Positions 9,020 through 16,281 of a stretch of 64,000 bases of DNA are shown here, piece after piece; the stretch's first letter is position 1, and each line of letters begins with the position of its first letter. The notes below the pieces were generated by a model. The model searched no databases and was not told the DNA's origin. It saw nothing but the letters and a program-made list of their open reading frames with translations. Made by a program: the position numbers and the translations under genes. Source of the DNA: Xanthomonas sp. (GTDB lineage: Bacteria; Pseudomonadota; Gammaproteobacteria; Xanthomonadales; Xanthomonadaceae); NCBI GenBank assembly GCA_018262705.1, contig JADFDQ010000013.1, positions 1 to 64,000 of the forward strand, in the 5' to 3' direction.

Positions 9020-9223
9020 TCAGCCGGATGCCGAATTGTCGGCGTCCGGCTTTTTCATGGCCCGGGCCTGACCGGCATCAGTAGGGTTGAGGTGTGCCGG
9101 GGGCCGCGGTGCGGCTTCAGTGGCGTGCCGGGTCGCGTCGCTGTGGTTGGCCTTTTCCGAGGCCTTGCCGTTGCTTTCGAAGTCCTTGCAGACAATGCAG
9201 TTGGCGGTGACGACGAAGGGCAT
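9020..9223 (-). pseudogene. possible remnant of a 7Fe ferredoxin gene (fdxA)
   Basis: The 67-codon frame starts MPFVVTANCIVCKD, which matches the highly conserved start of 7Fe/4Fe ferredoxins (MPFVVT-NCI-CK). The rest of the ferredoxin, including all later cysteine clusters, is missing and replaced by an unrelated Ala/His-rich tail. Only about 14 codons are recognisable. The 3' end overlaps the terminator of the bamC-like gene, as expected for non-functional sequence. It could be chance, so confidence is low. Confidence 0.35.
9023..9055 (+). terminator. rho-independent terminator after dapA-bamC
   Basis: The arms GCCGGATGCCGA and TCGGCGTCCGGC form a 12-bp stem with one G-T pair and an ATTG loop, followed directly by TTTTT. 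It lies 20 bp after the lipoprotein stop. Confidence 0.85.
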
Positions 9224-9275
9224 GGGTGGGATGACGCGGGCTGCGGAAGTTGTGAGTTTAACTCTGGGCGTATTA

Positions 9276-9310
9276 CGAAAAACCCCCGTGCCGTAGCACG
9301 AGGGTTTTCG
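9276..9310 (-). terminator. terminator downstream of tRNA-Glu
   Basis: The near-perfect arms CGAAAAACCCCCGTGC and GCACGAGGGTTTTCG with a short loop make a hairpin. On the minus strand it ends in a run of T, 5 bp after the tRNA 3' end. It could act bidirectionally. Confidence 0.75.
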
Positions 9311-9315
9311 TTATA

Positions 9316-9391
9316 TGGCGCTCCCTACGGGATTCGAACCCGTGTTTTAGCCTTGAGAGGGCCACGTCCTGGGCCTCTAGACGAAGGGAGC
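9316..9391 (-). tRNA. tRNA-Glu (anticodon CTC)
   Basis: On the minus strand the sequence begins GCTCCCTTCGTCTAGAGG and ends with an encoded CCA. The acceptor arms GCTCCCT/AGGGAGC pair fully. The T-arm GGGTTCGAATCCC is canonical, and the anticodon loop CTCTCAA gives CTC, reading GAG codons. The overall similarity to E. coli tRNA-Glu is obvious. A plausible -10 (TAGAAT) lies about 20 bp upstream, and a terminator hairpin follows immediately. Confidence 0.95.
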
Positions 9392-9430
9392 ATGGATCGT
9401 CGGGACGGCGATTCTACCCTACGGGATAGA

Positions 9431-9508
9431 CGCGGCACATCCTGTGCCGCGCCTCGCGCTTTGCGCGAGGCAACCTGCGGTTGTCCGGATTCGCTCCCGG
9501 CGAATCCG
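9431..9508. repeat. cluster of four adjacent perfect hairpins
   Basis: Four perfect inverted repeats lie almost end to end. They are CGCGGCACA-TCC-TGTGCCGCG (9431-9451), CCTCGCGC-TTT-GCGCGAGG (9452-9470), CAACC-TGC-GGTTG (9471-9483) and CGGATTCGC-TCCCG-GCGAATCCG (9486-9508). They fill the gap between the intact tRNA-Glu and its broken copy, and the last one abuts the breakpoint of that copy. There is no coding content. Confidence 0.9.
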
Positions 9509-9566
9509 TCGAACCCGTGTTTTAGCCTTGAGAAGGCCACGTCCTGGGCCTCCAGGCGAAGGGAGC
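9509..9566 (-). pseudogene. truncated second copy of tRNA-Glu
   Basis: On the minus strand this copy begins GCTCCCTTCGCCTGGAGGCC and matches the intact tRNA-Glu through the anticodon loop (TTCTCAA, anticodon CTC) to the T-loop GGGTTCGA. After that the sequence diverges into the 23-bp hairpin at 9486-9508, so the 3' T-stem and CCA end are lost. The equivalent of the -10 region is also degenerate. It is therefore a tRNA pseudogene left by a local duplication. Confidence 0.8.
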
Positions 9567-9708
9567 ATTGAAATGTGGGAGGGCGATTGTGGCGGAGGCA
9601 AACCCGGGGCGCATCCACTGCCGCCCGGCCAACGATGGAATTTTCTTCGACTTGCTACCATGCGCGCCAGATATCCTGTTGGCAGTCTTGGAACTCTTTA
9701 CCTTTCGC

Positions 9709-11013
9709 ATGACCGAACCCCAGAACATGGATGTCGACACGCTGCGCGTGATTTCGCGCGACGTGCACGGCGTTTCGCGCAAACAAATGAGCCGCAACGC
9801 GCTGCGGGTGCTCTATCACCTGCGCGAATCCGGCTATTCGGCCTATCTGGTCGGCGGCGCGGTACGCGATTTGCTGGTTGGCAGGGCGCCCAAGGATTTC
9901 GACATTGCCACCGACGCCACCCCCGAGCAGGTCAAGGCGGCCTTCCGCAATTGTCGCCTGATTGGCCGCCGCTTCCGGCTGGCGCACGTGGTGTTCGGGC
10001 GCGAAATCATCGAAGTGGCGACCTTCCGCGCCAACGGCGGCAACGACGACGAGGACGCTGCGCGCGAGGTGCTGGCCAGCGGCCGGCTGGTGCGCGACAA
10101 CCTGTATGGCAACATCGAAGAAGACGCGCTGCGCCGCGATTTCACTGCCAACGCTTTGTACTACTCAATCGCCGATTTCGGGATTCACGACTATGTCGGC
10201 GGGTTCGATGACGTCAGGGCGCGTGTGCTGAGGCTGATTGGCGAACCCGAGGCGCGCTATCGCGAGGATCCGGTGAGGATGCTGCGTGCGGCACGCCTTG
10301 CGGCCAAGCTGGGTTTTTCGATTGAACCGGCGACGGCTGAACCGATCCCGCGACTGGCTGGCCTGCTGACGGAATCCGCGCCGGCGCGGCTGTTCGAAGA
10401 GACCATGAAGCTGTTTCTGTCCGGGCACGCGCTGGCCAGCTTCGAGCAGTTGGAACGGCTGGGCCTGCTTCCGGTTCTGCTTCCGGAAACCGCGCAAGCG
10501 CTGACATCGAACAAGACCGGCGCTTTGCGACGAATGCTGGTGCAGGGCTTGCGCAACACCGATGCGCGGATTGCCGAAGGCGAATCGACTTCTCCGGCGT
10601 TTCTGTTCGCGGTGCTGCTGTGGCCGGCCTATTGCCGCGCGCTGGCGCAGCTGCAGGCACAGGGCGTGCAGGCAGCTGAAGCCCAGCGCCGCGCGGCCGA
10701 TCGGGTGACCATGCGGCAAGTGGCGCGCACCGCGTTGCCGCGCCGATTCTCGCTGCCGATGCAGGAGATCTGGCTGCTGCAGCCGCGGTTTGCGCTGCGC
10801 CAGAACAAGCGCGTGACCCGGTTGCTGGCGCACCCGCGTTTTCGTGCCACCTTCGATTTTCTCGAACTGCGGCTGACGGCTTCGGATTCGCATGCCGCAG
10901 ATGTCGCATTCTGGAAGCAGGCACAGCGCGATGCGGCATCGGCGCTGGCCTCGGCGCCGCATCCTGCAAGTCCGGAATCGTGGGATGATGACGCAGAGAA
11001 CGCGGGCGGTTAA
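9709..11013 (+). CDS. pcnB: polynucleotide adenylyltransferase (poly(A) polymerase I) PcnB
   Basis: PcnB adds 3' poly(A) tails to RNA and promotes decay. This is a class II nucleotidyltransferase of 434 residues. The catalytic head is LVGGAVRDLL with Asp63 and Asp65 in PKDFDIATDA. The RNA-binding signature RRDFTANALYY follows near residue 145, and a basic C-terminal arm completes the protein. The related CCA-adding enzymes are similar, but the length and basic tail favour PcnB. I start at the ATG giving MTEPQNMDVDTL; the longer frame upstream runs through the tRNA remnant region and is not credible. folK follows 30 bp downstream, as commonly seen in gammaproteobacteria. Confidence 0.93.
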   Translation: MTEPQNMDVDTLRVISRDVHGVSRKQMSRNALRVLYHLRESGYSAYLVGGAVRDLLVGRAPKDFDIATDATPEQVKAAFRNCRLIGRRFRLAHVVFGREIIEVATFRANGGNDDEDAAREVLASGRLVRDNLYGNIEEDALRRDFTANALYYSIADFGIHDYVGGFDDVRARVLRLIGEPEARYREDPVRMLRAARLAAKLGFSIEPATAEPIPRLAGLLTESAPARLFEETMKLFLSGHALASFEQLERLGLLPVLLPETAQALTSNKTGALRRMLVQGLRNTDARIAEGESTSPAFLFAVLLWPAYCRALAQLQAQGVQAAEAQRRAADRVTMRQVARTALPRRFSLPMQEIWLLQPRFALRQNKRVTRLLAHPRFRATFDFLELRLTASDSHAADVAFWKQAQRDAASALASAPHPASPESWDDDAENAGG

Positions 11014-11043
11014 TGCGGCGCGGCTCTCGCCAAGAGGTGGCCA

Positions 11044-11601
11044 ATGACGAACAAGGTTCAGGCCTGCATCGGCCTCGGCGCCAATATCGGACATCCGGTT
11101 GTCGCGGTGCGCAACGCGATCGCGGCGCTCGCAGAGCTTCCCGACTGTCGCCTGTTGGCTGCCTCGAAGCTGTACCGAACCCCGGCTTGGGGTGGGATCG
11201 ATCAGCCCGATTTCATCAACGCAGCCGTTGTTCTTGAAACCCAACTGGCGCCCACGAGCCTGCTTCGGCAGCTGCTGGATATCGAACGCCGCGTCGGTCG
11301 CCAGCGCGATGTCGAGACGGCATCGATGAAATGGGGGCCGCGGGTGCTCGACCTCGACCTGCTGCTGTTTGGCACATCCAAAATCAACGAGCCAGGCCTG
11401 CGCGTGCCGCACCCGCACCTGCACGAGCGTGCGTTTGCGCTGGTTCCGCTGGCGGAAATCGCGCCGGAAATGGAGTTCCCCGGCCATGGCCGGGTGGCCG
11501 ATGCGCTGCGTCAAGTCGATGCCGGCGACATCGTGCCGCTCACGCCCACGGCGCTGGGCGTGGATGAAAATACGCTGCCGCGCAAGCGCGATGAGGGATA
11601 A
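11044..11601 (+). CDS. folK: 2-amino-4-hydroxy-6-hydroxymethyldihydropteridine diphosphokinase FolK
   Basis: FolK transfers pyrophosphate from ATP to 6-hydroxymethyl-7,8-dihydropterin in folate synthesis. The 185-residue protein has the N-terminal [10 protein letters not shown] motif, the family signature [14 protein letters not shown] (about residues 98-111) and [14 protein letters not shown], which matches the conserved late motif. It stands between pcnB and panB, the usual order pcnB-folK-panBCD. The stop lies 28 bp before the panB start, so the run is probably one transcript. Confidence 0.95.
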   Translation: MTNKVQACIGLGANIGHPVVAVRNAIAALAELPDCRLLAASKLYRTPAWGGIDQPDFINAAVVLETQLAPTSLLRQLLDIERRVGRQRDVETASMKWGPRVLDLDLLLFGTSKINEPGLRVPHPHLHERAFALVPLAEIAPEMEFPGHGRVADALRQVDAGDIVPLTPTALGVDENTLPRKRDEG

Positions 11602-11629
11602 TCCGGACTCGAACGAACCCGGGATTGCG

Positions 11630-12445
11630 ATGAGCGTGCATTCGGAAATCAAATCCGTCAGCGTTCCACAGCTGGCACAGGCGCGCAGCGAGGGCCGCAA
11701 GCTGGTGATGCTGACCAGCTACGACGCCAGTTTTGCGCGGGTGCTGGACGATGCCGGCGTCGACCTGATCCTGATCGGCGATTCGCTGGGCATGGTGGTG
11801 CAGGGGCATGAGTCCACATTGCCGGTGCGGGTCGATGACGTCGTTTACCACACCGCCGCCGTCGCCCGAGGCGCCAAGCGCGCCCTGAAAATTTCCGATT
11901 TCCCGTTTGGGTCGGATGCGTCGCCCGAACAGGCGCACGCCGCGGCGGTGCGCTTCATTCAGGCCGGTGCGGCGATGGTCAAACTGGAAGGCGCCGGCCA
12001 CAAGCTGGAGACGATTCGCTACCTCGTCGAACGCGAAATTCCGGTTTGCGCCCACTTGGGGCTGACGCCGCAATCGGTGCTGCGCATGGGTGGCTTCAAG
12101 GTGCAGGGCCGCGAACAGTCGGCGGCCGAAAGCCTGCGCGCCGCTGCGCTGGCCGTTGCCGAAGCCGGCGCGTCGCTGCTGGTGCTGGAAGGCGTTCCTG
12201 CGGGTCTTGCCGCCGAGATCACCGCCGCCAGCCCGATTCCGACCATAGGCATCGGCGCTGGTTCCGGCTGCGACGGACAGGTGCTGGTGCTGCACGACCT
12301 GCTCGGGATCGACACCGGCCACCGCAAGCCGAAGTTCGTCAAGGATTTCCTTGCCGAAGGCGGCTCGATTGCGGGTGCGATCCGCGCCTACGTCGAGGCG
12401 GTGCGCGCCGGCAGCTTCCCCGATGGGACGCACTCCTACAGCTAG
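11630..12445 (+). CDS. panB: 3-methyl-2-oxobutanoate hydroxymethyltransferase PanB
   Basis: PanB makes ketopantoate from alpha-ketoisovalerate and methylene-tetrahydrofolate, the first step of pantothenate synthesis. The 271-residue TIM barrel shows [22 protein letters not shown] and the catalytic region KLEGAG, all typical. I chose the ATG giving [12 protein letters not shown]. An in-frame ATG at 11591 overlaps folK and would add 13 residues. The folate supplied through FolK is the source of its cofactor. Confidence 0.95.
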   Translation: MSVHSEIKSVSVPQLAQARSEGRKLVMLTSYDASFARVLDDAGVDLILIGDSLGMVVQGHESTLPVRVDDVVYHTAAVARGAKRALKISDFPFGSDASPEQAHAAAVRFIQAGAAMVKLEGAGHKLETIRYLVEREIPVCAHLGLTPQSVLRMGGFKVQGREQSAAESLRAAALAVAEAGASLLVLEGVPAGLAAEITAASPIPTIGIGAGSGCDGQVLVLHDLLGIDTGHRKPKFVKDFLAEGGSIAGAIRAYVEAVRAGSFPDGTHSYS

Positions 12446-12509
12446 CACGATGCGGTTCCGGCATGGAACGAAACCGCATCCAGAACCGTGCGCTACCCCC
12501 GGATTCCCG

Positions 12510-13364
12510 ATGATCGAAACCATCACTCGTCTTCAGGCACTGCGCGGCAGGGTGGCCGAATGGAAGCGCGAAGGGCTGTCAATCGGCTTCGTGCCGACCA
12601 TGGGCAACCTGCATGCCGGACACCACTCGCTGGTTGCGCTGGCGCGTCAGCGCGCCGATCGCGTGGTCGCCAGTGTGTTCGTCAATCCTACCCAGTTCGG
12701 GCCGAACGAAGACTACACGCGCTACCCGCGCACGCCCGATGAGGATGCAGCTGGTCTTGCAGCCGCAGGCTGCGACGCGCTGTGGCTGCCGGATGTGTCG
12801 ACGATGTATCCGTTCGGGCCGGAAGCGTCCACGCGCATCCGCGTGCCGGACCTGACCGAGGTGCTGGAAGGCGCGCGCCGCCCCGGCCATTTCGACGGCG
12901 TGTGCACGGTGGTGGCGCGGCTGTTCCTTCAGGTGCAGCCGGACGTGGCCGCGTTCGGAAGAAAGGATTTCCAGCAGCTGAAAATAGTGCAGCGGATGAC
13001 GCGCGATCTGGCGTTTCCGATCGAAATTCTGCCCGGCGCGATCATACGCGAGGACGATGGACTGGCGCACAGTTCGCGCAACCGCTACCTGTCGTCCGAG
13101 GAGCGCGCGCTGGCGCCAACGCTGCATCAGGTGCTGCTTGAAATGCGCGCTGCGGCGCAGGCAGATGAGCCGCATGCGCTGATCGAGGAAAAGGCCGGTG
13201 CGCGTCTGCGCGCGGCCGGATTCGAGCCCGACTATGCGGTGCTGCGCACGCCCGAGTTGACGATGCCGGAAGATGGCGCATGCGGCTCGCGCGTTGCCCT
13301 GATCGCCGCCCACCTCGGCAAGACGCGGCTGATCGACAACCTTGAATTCGAACTGGGCGTTTGA
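12510..13364 (+). CDS. panC: pantothenate synthetase PanC
   Basis: PanC ligates pantoate to beta-alanine using ATP. The 284-residue nucleotidyltransferase fold carries the HIGH-type motif FVPTMGNLHAGH and the conserved FGRKDFQQLKIVQRM. The later stretch SSRNRYLSSEER corresponds to the KMSKS-like region. The gene lies 64 bp downstream of panB and 99 bp upstream of panD, completing pantothenate synthesis in order. Confidence 0.96.
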   Translation: MIETITRLQALRGRVAEWKREGLSIGFVPTMGNLHAGHHSLVALARQRADRVVASVFVNPTQFGPNEDYTRYPRTPDEDAAGLAAAGCDALWLPDVSTMYPFGPEASTRIRVPDLTEVLEGARRPGHFDGVCTVVARLFLQVQPDVAAFGRKDFQQLKIVQRMTRDLAFPIEILPGAIIREDDGLAHSSRNRYLSSEERALAPTLHQVLLEMRAAAQADEPHALIEEKAGARLRAAGFEPDYAVLRTPELTMPEDGACGSRVALIAAHLGKTRLIDNLEFELGV

Positions 13365-13463
13365 ACCGCGGCTGCGACATCGCTCCGCATTTGTTGCAGT
13401 GCGCAAGATGCGCCCTATACTTCTTCTGTTTGGCAATCGCGCCGCTTTTCCGGATTCGCTGCA

Positions 13464-13844
13464 ATGCTGTTGACCCTGCTCAAGTGCAAGATTCACCGCG
13501 CCACCGTCACCCACGCCGAGCTGCACTATGAAGGTTCGTGCGCGATCGACGGTCGCCTGTTGGACATCGCCGGCATCCGCGAATACGAGCGCATCGACAT
13601 CTACGACGTCACCAGCGGCGAGCGCTTTTCGACCTACGCGATCCGCGCCGACGAGGGCAGCGGCGTGATCTCGATCAACGGTGCGGCGGCGCACAAGGCG
13701 CGCGTTGGCGATCTCATCATCATCTGCGCCTACGGACAGTGCGACGAGGCCGAAGCGGCGCGCTTCAAGCCGACGCTGGTGTACGTCGATGCCGACAACC
13801 GGCTGACCCACACCACCCGCTCGACGGCCAAGCAGGCGGCGTGA
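13464..13844 (+). CDS. panD: aspartate 1-decarboxylase PanD
   Basis: PanD makes beta-alanine from aspartate and is the partner supply for PanC. The 126-residue proenzyme self-cleaves between Gly24 and Ser25 (YEGSCAID) to form the pyruvoyl cofactor. The N-terminal [16 protein letters not shown] with the catalytic Lys is typical. Its stop TGA overlaps the GTG start of pgi, indicating translational coupling. Confidence 0.97.
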   Translation: MLLTLLKCKIHRATVTHAELHYEGSCAIDGRLLDIAGIREYERIDIYDVTSGERFSTYAIRADEGSGVISINGAAAHKARVGDLIIICAYGQCDEAEAARFKPTLVYVDADNRLTHTTRSTAKQAA

Positions 13845-15355
13845 GCGTGGCCGGCCTGCTGGACGGGCTGGAAGACCACGCGCGGCGGCTGGCGACCGTG
13901 CCGTTGAAGCGGTTGCTGGCGGATAATCCGGCCCGTGCGAACGCGTTTGCGCTGCGCGTTGGCCCGCTGTACGCAAATTTCGCGCGCCAGCGCTACGACC
14001 GTGCGGCGCTGGATGCGCTGTTTGCGATGGCACGGCAGGCCGATCTGACCGGCGCGCTGCGCCGTCTGTTCGATGGCGAACGGGTCAACGTGACCGAAAT
14101 CCGCGCCGCGCTGCACAGCGCGCTGCGCGGCGATATTTCGCCACATCCCGCAGCGCAAAAAGCCTACGCGCTGGCGCAGCAGGCCCTGCAGCGAATGCGC
14201 GCACTGCAGGCCGAACTGGCGGGAAGCGAAATCACCGATATCGTCAGCGTCGGGATCGGCGGCTCCGACCTCGGTCCGCGGCTGGCGGTCGATGCGCTGG
14301 CGCAGCCCGATGCGCGCTTTCGCGTGCACTTCCTGTCCAACCTCGACGGGCACGCGGCGCAGCGGCTGCTGTCCGGGCTGGATCCGAAGCGCACCGCAGC
14401 GGTCGTCATTTCCAAGAGCTTCGGCACCCGCGAAACCCTGCTCAACGGACGCATCGTGCGCGAGTGGCTGGACGACGATGCGCGGCTGTACGCGGTGAGC
14501 GCCGCGCCGGACAAGGTGGCCGCGTTCGGAATTGCGCCGGAACGAGCCCTGCCGGTGTGGGACTGGGTGGGTGGGCGCTATTCGCTGTGGTCTGCCGTGG
14601 GCTTTCCGGTGCTGCTGGCGCTGGGTCCGAAGGCGTTCGAACGGTTGCTGCAAGGCGCGTCGGCGATGGATGCGCACGCTGCCGGCGCGCCGCTGCAGAA
14701 GAACCTTGTCGTCTGGCACGCGCTGACCGCGGTCTGGAACCGCAACGCCCTGAACGCTTCCACGCAGGCGGTCATGCCCTACGACGAGCGCCTGCGGCTG
14801 TTGCCCGCGCACCTGCAGCAGGTGGTCATGGAGAGCCTCGGCAAGTCGGTGCGCAGCGATGGCGCCGAAGTTGCCGTCAAGACGGTTCCGGTGTGGTGGG
14901 GAAGCGTGGGTTCCGACGCCCAGCACAGCTTTTTTCAGGCCTTGCATCAAGGCACGCAGGTGGTGCCGGTCGATTTCATCGGCGTCGCGCATTGCGACCA
15001 TCCGCATGCCGAGAACCACGCCTCGCAGCTGGCCAATCTGCTGGCGCAGGCCGAGGCGCTGGCCAATGGCGAGGACAGTGCGGATCCGCATCGCCATCAT
15101 CGGGGCAACCGTCCCAGCACCCTGCTGCTGCTGGATGCGTTGACTCCGGAATCGCTGGGAATGCTGGTTGCGCTGTACGAGCACAGCGTCTACCTGCAGT
15201 CGGTGCTGTGGGGCATCAACGCCTTCGACCAGTTTGGCGTCGAGCTGGGCAAGACGCTGGCGGATCGGCTGCTGCCGGCCATTGCCGGACAGGTCGATGC
15301 CGACGATTCGGTCACGCGCGCGCTGCTGGCGGAGCTGCACGGCAGCCGTTTGTAG
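13841..15355 (+). CDS. pgi: glucose-6-phosphate isomerase Pgi
   Basis: Pgi interconverts glucose 6-phosphate and fructose 6-phosphate. The 504-residue protein has the family signatures [15 protein letters not shown] (near residue 242) and [14 protein letters not shown], plus the substrate-binding [11 protein letters not shown] and KSFGTRETL. It is about 45 residues shorter than the E. coli enzyme, as in other Lysobacterales. The start is a GTG overlapping the panD stop; a second GTG lies two codons on. The stop codon TAG lies inside the first bases of a REP-like repeat, so repeat insertion may have set the C-terminus. Confidence 0.95.
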   Translation: MSVAGLLDGLEDHARRLATVPLKRLLADNPARANAFALRVGPLYANFARQRYDRAALDALFAMARQADLTGALRRLFDGERVNVTEIRAALHSALRGDISPHPAAQKAYALAQQALQRMRALQAELAGSEITDIVSVGIGGSDLGPRLAVDALAQPDARFRVHFLSNLDGHAAQRLLSGLDPKRTAAVVISKSFGTRETLLNGRIVREWLDDDARLYAVSAAPDKVAAFGIAPERALPVWDWVGGRYSLWSAVGFPVLLALGPKAFERLLQGASAMDAHAAGAPLQKNLVVWHALTAVWNRNALNASTQAVMPYDERLRLLPAHLQQVVMESLGKSVRSDGAEVAVKTVPVWWGSVGSDAQHSFFQALHQGTQVVPVDFIGVAHCDHPHAENHASQLANLLAQAEALANGEDSADPHRHHRGNRPSTLLLLDALTPESLGMLVALYEHSVYLQSVLWGINAFDQFGVELGKTLADRLLPAIAGQVDADDSVTRALLAELHGSRL

Positions 15356-15437
15356 GAGCGCAGCGAAGGGGCGCGATCGATGCCGATGCTGGCCTCATCG
15401 CACCTCTCGGCCTGCGGCCTCAATGTGCTCCTACAAA
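15349..15437. repeat. REP-like inverted repeat element
   Basis: The terminal inverted repeats TTTGTAGGAGC and GCTCCTACAAA bound an 89-bp unit with the internal GCGCAGCGAAGGGGCGCGATC. The same GTAGGAGCGCA...GGGGCGCGAT core recurs at 15453 and 47923. The element begins within the last codons of pgi and supplies its stop. Confidence 0.85.
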
Positions 15438-15452
15438 ATTGGCATCCAGCCG

Positions 15453-15531
15453 TAGGAGCGCACCGCAGAGCGCGTTCCGGTACGGTCATCGCCAGGATTT
15501 CGTTGGAGCGCAGCGAAGGGGCGCGATTCAA
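15453..15531. repeat. second, degenerate REP-like element
   Basis: It begins GTAGGAGCGCACCGCAGAGC and ends with TTGGAGCGCAGCGAAGGGGC followed by GCGATT. It is a relative of the adjacent REP element, but the right half is a direct rather than inverted repeat, so the unit is rearranged. Confidence 0.6.
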
Positions 15532-15553
15532 AGAGTCGGCTCAGCCCTGCGAC

Positions 15554-16249
15554 TTAGCTCGGCGATCCCAGCAGCTTGTCCATCGCCGCCTCCAGCGCGC
15601 ACAGCGAAACCGAATCCAGTGGCGCGGCACGCATTTGACGCACTACGTCCGCCAATTGCGATGCGCCGACGAAGCCGCAGCTCGCGCTCAATCGGTGCAG
15701 CTCGTCACACACTGCCGTTGCATCGCTGCGGTCGAAGGCCGCACCGATCCGCGCGCGCTGTATCGGTAGCTCATCGAGGAACAACTTGCGCAATGCGGCG
15801 ACCTGTTCGGGGTGTCCGCCCAACGCGGCCAGTGCGACGGCATCGTCCCAACAGGGGGCGATGCGATCCGCTTCCAGATGGCGGCGCAGCGCGGCGTGAA
15901 GTTCGCGGATCGAGAGCGGCTTGTGCAGCACTTCGCGGAATCCGGCGTCCAGAAGCTGTTCGTGCAAGCGGTGGTCGTGTTCGGCGGTATGGGCCAGCGC
16001 CGGGGCGTCTTGTCCGTCGCCGCGCAGCGCATGCAGCAGATCGATGCCCAGACCGTCAGGAAGATGCGCATCGATCAACAGCAGGTCGAAACGCCGATCG
16101 CAGCTAACCTGGCGTGCCTCGACCATGCTGCCGGCACAGCGCACGCACATCGACAGCAGCGCTGCGGCATCGGACAGGAACGTCGCGCTGACCGGATCGT
16201 CTTCGACCAGCAGCAGGATCGGAACCGTGGTGGTGTGGGGATCGTTCAT
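15554..16249 (-). CDS. response regulator receiver-HPt fusion protein
   Basis: This 231-residue protein has two signalling modules. A CheY-like receiver occupies residues 10-125, with acidic pair Asp17-Asp18, phospho-acceptor Asp60 in LLLIDAHLPDG and Lys110 in LHKPLS. A histidine phosphotransfer domain at 135-225 has His185 in ELHRLSASCGFVGA. There is no output domain or kinase, and no histidine kinase gene is adjacent. It probably relays phosphate between a hybrid kinase elsewhere and another regulator. I start at MNDPHTTT; the longer upstream reading is antisense to the ydbH gene. Confidence 0.85.
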   Translation of the reverse strand: MNDPHTTTVPILLLVEDDPVSATFLSDAAALLSMCVRCAGSMVEARQVSCDRRFDLLLIDAHLPDGLGIDLLHALRGDGQDAPALAHTAEHDHRLHEQLLDAGFREVLHKPLSIRELHAALRRHLEADRIAPCWDDAVALAALGGHPEQVAALRKLFLDELPIQRARIGAAFDRSDATAVCDELHRLSASCGFVGASQLADVVRQMRAAPLDSVSLCALEAAMDKLLGSPS

Positions 16250-16281
16250 CGCCGGGCTTCCTCGCCTTGTATCCTGCGCCC

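Noticed and set aside
9092-9571. A 159-codon plus-strand frame over the tRNA-Glu locus
   Set aside because: It is antisense to the tRNA gene and reads through the terminator and hairpin cluster.
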